From Plectosphaerella cucumerina (taxonomy: Eukaryota; Ascomycota; Sordariomycetes; Glomerellales; Plectosphaerellaceae): DNA of 64,000 bases. The notes under the pieces were generated by a model. The model saw only the letters and a list, made by a program, of their open reading frames with translations. It was not told where the DNA came from and searched no databases. The position numbers and the translations under genes were made by a program. The stretch spans positions 3,906,001 to 3,970,000 of the forward strand of contig JAGPXD010000002.1 of NCBI GenBank assembly GCA_020746995.1, written 5' to 3'. Each line of letters opens with the position of its first letter. The stretch's first letter is position 1. Positions 57,537-64,000 of this stretch are shown here, piece by piece.

Positions 57537-58009
57537 ATGTTCACCGCTACCCGCGCCCTCCGCCAGGCGGCTGCTCACGCTGAGCGTGTCCCCAGCATCC
57601 GCTTCATTGGCCGCCGCAGCACTCCGTGTATGTTCCACTCGACCTCGTCCGGAAGGTCCATCCGACTGACAAAACTTCCACAGCGTCTATCGACCACACT
57701 CCCCGCCCTCACCCCGAGTCTCCCACCGGCTCCCTCCCCGAGGGCTTCGGCAGCGGTTCCTCCTCCCGCAGCGCCAACTTCTCTTCCTACCGCCAGCACG
57801 CCCAGCAGCACGGTCCCCTCCAGAAGACGATCCGCGGCGACGGCCCGGCGGGCATCGGCGGCGCCTCTGGCTACGAGCTTGGCTCCGTCACTCCCCCCAA
57901 GGGCATGTTCTTCGACTCTTCCGAGCTGCCCGCACGCTTCCGCCGCCAGCCCATCCCCCTCGCCGAGCTCGAGGCCGTCGAGTCCGGCGGCGCTTCCCTC
58001 TTCGGCTGA
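57537..58009 (+). CDS. KGD4: 2-oxoglutarate dehydrogenase subunit 4 (Kgd4/MRPS36/YMR-31)
   Basis: Two exons, 57537-57627 and 57684-58009, encode 138 residues. The donor is GTATGT at 57628, which gives PSSIDHTPRPHPESP, the family block after IRFIGRR; donor GTGTAT one step earlier breaks the frame. The presequence-like N-terminus (MFTATRALRQAAAHAERV) targets mitochondria. The middle SYRQHAQQHGPL and the C-terminus FFDSSELPARFRR, then AVESGGASLFG, are the hallmarks of Kgd4, which anchors the E3 subunit to the 2-oxoglutarate dehydrogenase core. It was first listed in fungi as the mitochondrial ribosomal protein YMR-31. Confidence 0.9.
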
Positions 58010-59939
58010 GTCTGAACGCTTAGTTCTCCGACCGAAGGGGCGGAACGCTGGCGCAGGGCGAGAAGGGCGATCTTTTGCTTTTAATGTTTCCGAAGGAAAA
58101 ATGATACCACGATACCCGGAGGGACGAGCGAGCTTAACCGTCGGTCGGACAGGGGGAACACGATGGATCGATCACCGCGTGCGGCAGGGCCGGTATGACC
58201 ACCGGACTGCCGCCCGCGCTGGGGGACGCAGGGTAACACCGCCCCAGCACGGCGACGGACGCGGATCAACTCCGCACGTCATTGCGGGCGAAAGGAGGGA
58301 GGGACATGGAGGTGCGGATGGACGCCTACGGCGGGCTTCTGATTTATTCGGCTGGCTCCGTCGCAGTGACGACGACAAAGATCATGAGCCAGAGCGTCTA
58401 CGAGACTTGGGAAGGCGCGTCTGTGTTGACTCTACACTATGGGTACTGCGGCTACGGCTGCTTCATTGCCATTTCCTATGCTCTAGATAGGCTTCTTCTG
58501 GAGGCTTGTTCCTGTATACCTAGATAGAGGGACTCCCAAATCACGTTCAGAAGCATTTCACGTCCACATCATCGGGATGCACATGTCAGCGCTGTCACGG
58601 TATTGGCAGAAAAAGAGGCCATGCAGGCACCCGGCAGCAAAGGTGGTGTGTCCAGTGCCGCTGCATGTGAAGCGAAGCTGCTGGGCATTGGGGGAAGCGC
58701 GTTCCGAATGCGCCCGGCGTGGTAGCCGGTCGCCTCGGGTCTTCGACCATCCCACCACCCATCAACGAAAAAAAATATTCCCCAGACTCCCGAGCCCGAC
58801 ACACACTGAGGTGACGGGCAAAGCTCGGGAGTCAAGAGGGAACAAGCCGAACCATGCTGAAACCTGGTCAATTCCCTCAACCGTCCGTCTGTCTCCCCAT
58901 CAGGCCGCTCGAACACGCCATCCTCGCCCCCTGGACGCCCATCACCTCACCTTTCCTCCGAACCGGACGTGGCTCCTTGCTTCCGCCGTGCAGTGCTCCC
59001 CCACACTCGCGTGCCGCCCCAAATCGCCGCCCGTGACTGATGTCGATTGATAATCCATCGCTGTGCTCGACTCGCTATCGGGCGTCTCGAGGGCCCGCCC
59101 CTGCACAACTACACCATACACCACCAACAGCCAAACCTACCGAACCGAACCGGACCGGGGGTCTTTTTGCCTCTACTCTGAATGAGCAGCATCGTGCGAT
59201 CTGCACGCCTCCTCTTCAATGTTGTGAGACACGCGGCCCTCAACCCAGCCCTCACCGACACTTGATGCACAGCAGCGCAGGCATCACGCCACGTCCAACG
59301 CCCAGCGAACCTTCCTGCCTTTCCCCCCTCTCGAGTCCGAGACGCCGACATTCCGGGGTCTTCGGACACTTTGTGCCAGCCGCTTATTCGGCGGGGTTGA
59401 GATGGATGGACGGATTGATGCCCGCCCTCTCCGGCGACCTGCAGGAGCTCCTGCCCAGAGCGCAGCAGCAGCAGCAGCTAACAATGCAATGCCATGCGAC
59501 CCTGTCTCCGTGCCGCCGTCGTCGGCCCATTTCAGGCTGTTTGCTTCTTCTGCTCCTGCAGCATCTGGTGAGCTGGCATGCCGAGGCAGCAGGGCACGCG
59601 ACGCGGGGTAGCTGAGACACCACAGTCTGCCGTTTGCCCAGCACAAGTCCATCCTCAACACCGCTGTGCCACGTCCGTTTCTTGGAGTCCATTAAGATCA
59701 CCAGAATAAGTCTCGACCAACAGTCAGACTTGTTCCACCAACATCTCACCCGCAGCACGCTGCCAGCCACCTCCGCCATTCCTCACCGAGAGCCCTCAAC
59801 AAGTCAGCAACAACTTCACCACTCGCACACAATCTTCAGGGAGGAAAAGCGTCCATTTCGGAAAACCCGAGCCACCCCTATTTTTGCCAGTCCAACGTCC
59901 TCCTTTCGCACCCCACACACACTCCTCCTAGGCCAACGC
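58010..59939. other. Gene-free 1.9 kb
   Basis: Between Kgd4 (forward) and the Cys-rich secreted protein (reverse), that is, two 3' ends. A short CAG microsatellite lies at 59461-59477. Frames at 59040-59615 and 59634-60032 have no domain. Confidence 0.5.
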
Positions 59940-60389
59940 CTACTTCGGCAGCGGCTTCAGGCACACCCCGATGCAGTCGTTCCCGCCGTCCTCGGGATCA
60001 CAGTCGTCGTTCGGCAGGTCGTAGCACTCTAGCCCGCTGCCCTCGGGACACTCAAAGCCCGCAAAGCCCCCGCACTGCGGCGCGTTATCCGGGATGCAGA
60101 TGCCCTGCCGGTCGCACGCCATGCCGCACCCGGGCAGGCGGGGATCGTCACGGCACGTCGTCCCCTTGGCGCAGTCCGGCAGCGGCGGACGCACGTTGCC
60201 GCCGCATGCCTGGTATTCCTTGACGGGAGCCGGGCGCCGGCACGTACCCAGGCACCGGTTGAGGTCGGTGCACTTGGGGTCCTTGGGGATGCACTCCTGG
60301 CCTGTGGGGCAGGGCGCTATTTTGAAGCCGCAATTGCGGGCGGTGACGGTTGCCGCGAGGGTGGCGATGACAAGGGCGGTGAAGCGCAT
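59940..60389 (-). CDS. Secreted Cys-rich protein with three six-Cys modules
   Basis: A single exon of 149 residues. MRFTALVIATLAATVTA is a clear signal peptide. The mature part holds 18 Cys, arranged as three modules of six, each starting CG and ending GxC or MxC-like: from CGFKIAPCP (module 1), CGGNVRPPLPDC (module 2) and CGGFAGFECPEG (module 3). Each runs C...C...C...C...C..C with a DP(K/R)- or PED-type turn before the fourth Cys. No enzyme motif or GPI signal is present. Such modules suggest a disulfide-locked extracellular protein, possibly an effector or carbohydrate/protein binder; this is inference. An in-frame ATG at 60548 would hide the signal peptide. Confidence 0.85.
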   Translation of the reverse strand: MRFTALVIATLAATVTARNCGFKIAPCPTGQECIPKDPKCTDLNRCLGTCRRPAPVKEYQACGGNVRPPLPDCAKGTTCRDDPRLPGCGMACDRQGICIPDNAPQCGGFAGFECPEGSGLECYDLPNDDCDPEDGGNDCIGVCLKPLPK

Positions 60390-61586
60390 GGTGATGTTGT
60401 GATGGTGTTGATGGATGTGATGATGCTGCTCGTGACGATTGACCACTGGTATCGGGTTCGGTATAAGAATGAAGCCTGCGAAGATGAAGACCATAACCGT
60501 TGAGATGGGTTCTCTGCCGTCCTCCTTATACTCAGCCCTCCAAGGCAATGGGCAAGAGCGAGAGGGTCACAAGCTTTCGCCAAGACCTTCCCTCCAAAGT
60601 TTCGCCGTCTTCAGCCAATTTGCCTTCCGCGAACCCATTCGCCCATCTGGCAGCCCTCTCCTTGCTGTCTCTCGTATTCCACAGCCCTCGGCTGGATATG
60701 CTCACCAAAACGACGGATTTAGGCATAAAACAAGCCAGCCACCAATATCATCTCGGCCCATCGCCCGTAAGACGGCGCCAGTCGTCCGAAAGACTATCCG
60801 AGCCTTCCTTCCGCGGTGGCTTGCGCTGGCGAATATCCCGCCAATGACTGGCATCAACTTGCCATTGATCATCAGTTGCCTGAACTCCAACCGCACATAC
60901 CTCGGCGGCAACATAATGGCAAGGCAGTACCGTGGAACATGATGCTGACCTCTGCGGCATCAGCTGCGGGTGACTTGCTGACCCGTGGAACATGGCCATC
61001 AGTCACACAGAGGAAACAATCTTCGGCGTAAGCCTGCATCTACGAAGGAGGTCCCATCATTCGAGTTAATCTATCCGCCCAGACCGTCCCCCGCACACGT
61101 TAGATCGCCAATGGCTGGAAGGTTAAAGCGCTGGGCCGTGTTCTATTCAGCCGCCTCGATCGCAACATCAGACCAGACTGGAACCTATGTTACGTTCGAC
61201 GAGTGGGCGCAGATGTGACACATACTTAAGAAGTCACTCTCCAGGCAGATCACAACAGTGGTGACTTGAACGTCATGTCAATTGGTCTGGTGATATAGGA
61301 AATTCAGTGTGGTTCTGGCTCCGCTAAAACGAGGAGTCAATGCTCCTCAGCTGGATGAGAATGCCGAAGAGACAGATGTAAGTAGCGGAGACAAGGAAAC
61401 GTAAGCCGTCGTAGTCATGATACCTTCCCTGAGAGGTGTGGCAGCTCATCAGTACCCCAGCGCCCGCTGGCCAAAGACAAGGTAAGGAAAATTCACGGTA
61501 AGTGGTAAGTAGAGAGGAAAGGAAAACAGGGGAGGTAGGTAGAGGAAACAATGACCACAGCTTCGTGCTGCGCCCCTTCCCCCAGA
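60390..61586. other. Intergenic region
   Basis: 1.2 kb holding the promoter of the Cys-rich gene and the 3' end of the wall-protein gene. No coding frame or repeat was recognised. Confidence 0.5.
60525..60530 (-). promoter_or_regulatory. TATA-like box of the Cys-rich secreted protein gene
   Basis: TATAAG on the reverse strand, about 136 bp upstream of the ATG at 60389. Confidence 0.4.
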
Positions 61587-64000
61587 CTAGACATTCGGTG
61601 CGCTGAAGCACCTCGCGCCATCGGCGAGGCCCGTGGGACCAACCGCCGTATTGCTGACGCGAGTAGGCGTCCCTCCAGTGATGGGGAACCGCCAGATCTG
61701 ACCACTGACGCTCTCGCTGGCGTACAAGAGGCCCTGTCCACTGTATGTTGCTGACCACACCGGTGCTCGGGCGACGGTGACAAGAAGAACAACGGTGGTG
61801 AAGGACGGACCGTTGGGATACTCTGCTACCTTGGTAATCGCCCTCGTCGTGCGATCGAACCTGTAGAGAGCCGTCACCGTGCCGACGGCGCCCAGCGCGT
61901 ATAGGCCGCCGCCACTTTGGACGAACGACCAGTCGCCGATGCTGATGCTCAGAAGGTTGAGGAGGTTGATGCTGCCGAATGTCGCCTGGCCGTACGTCGG
62001 ACTGGTGGGGTTGAGGTCGTACTTGAGCCAGTCGATGCCGCCGTTGGTCGCCCAGTATTGACCCTGGTCGTCCACGTCGCCCACGTCGTAGGTTCCGAGC
62101 GCGAGGGTGCGAGGCGGGTTGGAGTCGACTTCGGTGGTGACTCCGTCGGCGTCAATGCGGACAAGGCCGGCTGCCAGGGCGAGAATGGCTGATCCCATGG
62201 CGTAGAGGTATCCGTCTTGCGTGTTGAAGCCCATGGCGTTCATGACGCGGCCAGAGGTTGAGAGAGAGTCCTTAACTGTCGTGCGAGCGCCTGTGACGAG
62301 GTTGACAGAGCTGAGCGTGTTCGGCGCGACCAGGAGGCCGCCACCGCCAATGACGTAGGCGGGACCGCATGTGAACTTGGGCCCGAAGCTCGTGGTGATG
62401 CTTGTCGACGTGGAGCTGATTGTGCTTGTTGACGTGCTGGTGGTGGTCGGGGGCAGTGTCGTCGTCGAAGAAGACGTGGAAGACCGGGTAGTCGACGACG
62501 ATGTTGCCGTGGACGAGACTGCTGACGTTGAGCTGGACGTGGAAGAGGATGTTGAGATGGTCGAAGACGTCGAGGAGCCGACTGTGGAAGAGGTTGAGAT
62601 GGTGGAAGACGTGGACTTTGCCGTGGAAGCTGACGTCGAAATGCTGGACGTGGATGCTGCCGTCGAAGAAGACGTCGAGCTGACTGAAGACGTCGAGCTG
62701 ACTGAAGACGCCGAGCTGACTGAAGACGTCGAGCTGACTGAAGACGTCGAGGTGGATGTTGAGGATGCTGACGTTGACGTGGCAGTACTTGACGACGTCG
62801 AGGAGGTGGATGTGAACGAGGATATCGACGATGATGTTGAGCTGATCGTGAACGTCGATGTGGAAGTAGAGACGGCAGAAGACGTCGATGCGCTGGAGGT
62901 CGATGTGGACGTTGCGGTAGTAGAAGATAGTGAGGCAGATGAGATTGTGGACGTCGAGCTAGACGTGGAAAGGGGTATCGAAACAGTTGAAGACGTCGAT
63001 AGGCTGGGCGTGGTTGTTGACGCTGTTGTGGACGCGACTGTTGAGGTGAACAAGGTCGTTGATGTTGAACTGGACGTGGGCGCTGAGCTGGTCGTGGAAA
63101 TGGACGAGGATGTCGAGCTTGTCGAAGACACCGACGAGGATGATAAGCTGGTAGCGGACGAAGTCGATGTCGAGCTGGCCGAGGTGGATGTGGACGTGGA
63201 GCTTGAAGTGGCCGTGGAGCTTGAAGTGGCCGTGGAGCTTGAGGTGACCGCGGAGCTTGAGGTGACCGCGGAGCTTGAGGTGACCGCGGAGCTCGAAGTG
63301 ACGGCGGAGCTTGTGGTTGACGACGTTGTGGCTGTACTGGTTCCTGCTGAGGTCGATGTTCCAGACGAGCTTGATGGAGACGCGGTGGATGTAGTAGTAA
63401 CCGCGGAAGATGTAGTCGTTGAAGACACGACAGAACTTGTGGTCGATGTGCTCGTACTGGTCGCAGTGGACGACGTGCTTGAACTGAGAGTAGAACTCGA
63501 AGAGGCAATGGTGCTCGAAGAGGCAATGGTGCTCGAAGAGGTAATGGTGCTCGAAGAGGTAATGGTGCTCGAAGAGGTGATGGTGCTCGAAGAGGCAGTG
63601 GTGCTCGAAGAGGTAGTAGCAGCACTCGAGGTAGTAGCAGCACTCGAGGTAGTAGCAGCACTCGAGGTAGTAGCAACACTCGAGGAGGTAGTGACGGTAC
63701 TCGAAGAGGTAGTGGCGATGCTTGTGCTGGTTGTTGTCGGCGACGACGTCGAAGCGCTAGTCGAGATGGTGGAGCTCGTTCCGGACCTTGTCGTTGATAT
63801 GTCGGAGCTTGTCGACGATGCTAAACTAGTGCTCGTGGACGACTGAGTGCTAGTAGCTGATGTTGAGGTCGTCAGGCTGCTTGACGCTGACGATGTCGAG
63901 GAAGTCGAGATCGCACTCGAACTTGACGTGATGGTGGTAGTCGACACAGTTGTGCTTGTGCTCAGGCTGCTGCTAGAGGTGGAAGTCTCAGACGTAGATG
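61587..64000 (-). CDS. Ser/Thr-rich cell-surface protein with C-terminal DUF6923 domain (5' end missing)
   Basis: The reverse frame is open from the window edge to the stop at 61587, giving over 800 residues with no start. About 540 residues consist almost only of Ser, Thr, Ala and Val in short repeats such as SSAVTSSS and SSTITSSS, a heavily O-mannosylated stalk. The last 260 residues form a compact domain from FGPKFTCGPAYVIGGGGLLV. It contains beta-propeller-like repeats, YLYAMG, GGLYALGAVG and LLYASESVSGQIWRFP, and ends DGARCFSAPNV; this matches the fungal DUF6923 wall-protein domain. The protein would sit in or outside the cell wall. There is no GPI signal at this end, so the stalk is N-terminal and the head C-terminal. 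Confidence 0.85.
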   Translation of the reverse strand, partial: STSETSTSSSSLSTSTTVSTTTITSSSSAISTSSTSSASSSLTTSTSATSTQSSTSTSLASSTSSDISTTRSGTSSTISTSASTSSPTTTSTSIATTSSSTVTTSSSVATTSSAATTSSAATTSSAATTSSSTTASSSTITSSSTITSSSTITSSSTIASSSTIASSSSTLSSSTSSTATSTSTSTTSSVVSSTTTSSAVTTTSTASPSSSSGTSTSAGTSTATTSSTTSSAVTSSSAVTSSSAVTSSSAVTSSSTATSSSTATSSSTSTSTSASSTSTSSATSLSSSSVSSTSSTSSSISTTSSAPTSSSTSTTLFTSTVASTTASTTTPSLSTSSTVSIPLSTSSSTSTISSASLSSTTATSTSTSSASTSSAVSTSTSTFTISSTSSSISSFTSTSSTSSSTATSTSASSTSTSTSSVSSTSSVSSASSVSSTSSVSSTSSSTAASTSSISTSASTAKSTSSTISTSSTVGSSTSSTISTSSSTSSSTSAVSSTATSSSTTRSSTSSSTTTLPPTTTSTSTSTISSTSTSITTSFGPKFTCGPAYVIGGGGLLVAPNTLSSVNLVTGARTTVKDSLSTSGRVMNAMGFNTQDGYLYAMGSAILALAAGLVRIDADGVTTEVDSNPPRTLALGTYDVGDVDDQGQYWATNGGIDWLKYDLNPTSPTYGQATFGSINLLNLLSISIGDWSFVQSGGGLYALGAVGTVTALYRFDRTTRAITKVAEYPNGPSFTTVVLLVTVARAPVWSATYSGQGLLYASESVSGQIWRFPITGGTPTRVSNTAVGPTGLADGARCFSAPNV
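62668..62757. repeat. 18-bp coding tandem repeat, five units
   Basis: GAAGACGTCGAGCTGACT repeated at 62668, 62686, 62704, 62722 and, diverged, 62740. It encodes six-residue steps of the Ser-rich stalk on the reverse strand. Confidence 0.9.
63196..63321. repeat. 18-bp coding tandem repeat, seven units
   Basis: Units of the form GYGGAGCTTGARGTGRCC at 63196, 63214, 63232, 63250, 63268, 63286 and 63304. The third to fifth are almost identical. On the reverse strand they encode SSAVTS steps. Confidence 0.92.
63496..63720. repeat. 18/21-bp coding tandem repeat, about twelve units
   Basis: Six 18-bp units of CTCGAAGAGGYARTGGTG from 63496, then 18- and 21-bp variants with GTAGTAGCAGCA to 63720. Steps stay multiples of three, so length changes keep the frame of the stalk. 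Confidence 0.92.

Noticed and set aside
58577..59050. Forward frame of 157 codons, and neighbours up to 60032
   Set aside because: No domain, no splice signals, Pro/Arg/His-rich random-like composition.
62371..63846. Forward frame of 491 codons, acidic EDVELT-type repeats, and a second reverse frame (62240-63679, 479 codons)
   Set aside because: Both are by-products of the in-frame 18-bp repeats of the Ser-rich stalk. Only the reverse frame that continues into the DUF6923 domain has a structured end.

Overview
The window is nuclear DNA of a filamentous ascomycete, most likely a Sordariomycete. Nearly every gene is split by 45-120 bp introns with GTRNGT donors, CTRAY-type branch sites and YAG acceptors. 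The proteins are ascomycete types: a Neurospora CCG-9-like trehalose phosphorylase, an Mtr-like amino-acid permease, DUF3292, an IucB-like siderophore acyltransferase, a Zn2Cys6 regulator and a Ser/Thr-rich DUF6923 wall protein. No rRNA, tRNA, CRISPR or bacterial operon was seen. Exon joins were read by eye and checked for frame; wherever several exons are given, the sum is a whole number of codons.

Left part (1-18 kb): the start of a PaxB/Pyr4-type membrane terpene cyclase runs off the left edge. It is followed by a SET lysine methyltransferase, a small four-helix membrane protein, a large membrane protein of unknown function (4450-6998), trehalose phosphorylase, a short-chain dehydrogenase and a multi-helix membrane protein. 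This part holds the oddest structure in the window. A 17-bp tandem repeat occurs at four places. Two arrays in opposite orientation (3832-3899 and 7115-7215), together with a matching inner inverted repeat, bracket the unknown membrane-protein gene. A well-conserved fragment of biotin synthase stops 10 bp short of the left array. The segment looks like a non-autonomous mobile or captured element, but no transposase or target-site duplication was found.

Middle part (18-39 kb): a SidF/SidL-type hydroxyornithine acyltransferase, the mitochondrial calcium uniporter MCU, a DUF3292 membrane protein, a secreted GH32 fructosidase, a secreted M14 carboxypeptidase, an Mtr-like permease, a nine-exon LaeA-like methyltransferase and malate synthase. 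The malate synthase ends without a peroxisomal C-terminal signal.

Right part (39-64 kb): a Zn2Cys6 transcription factor, battenin (CLN3/Btn1), a small mitochondrial membrane protein, a small Cys-rich protein, a PHO4-family phosphate symporter, a regulator-like protein with no zinc cluster, cytochrome c heme lyase, the 2-oxoglutarate dehydrogenase subunit Kgd4, a secreted 18-Cys protein with three six-Cys modules, and the C-terminal part of a Ser/Thr-rich DUF6923 protein that runs off the right edge.

Most genes are independent housekeeping or nutrient-acquisition genes. Secretion and uptake recur as a theme: GH32, M14 peptidase, amino-acid and phosphate transport, and siderophore acylation. 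Mitochondrial functions also recur: MCU, heme lyase, Kgd4 and a small inner-membrane-like protein.
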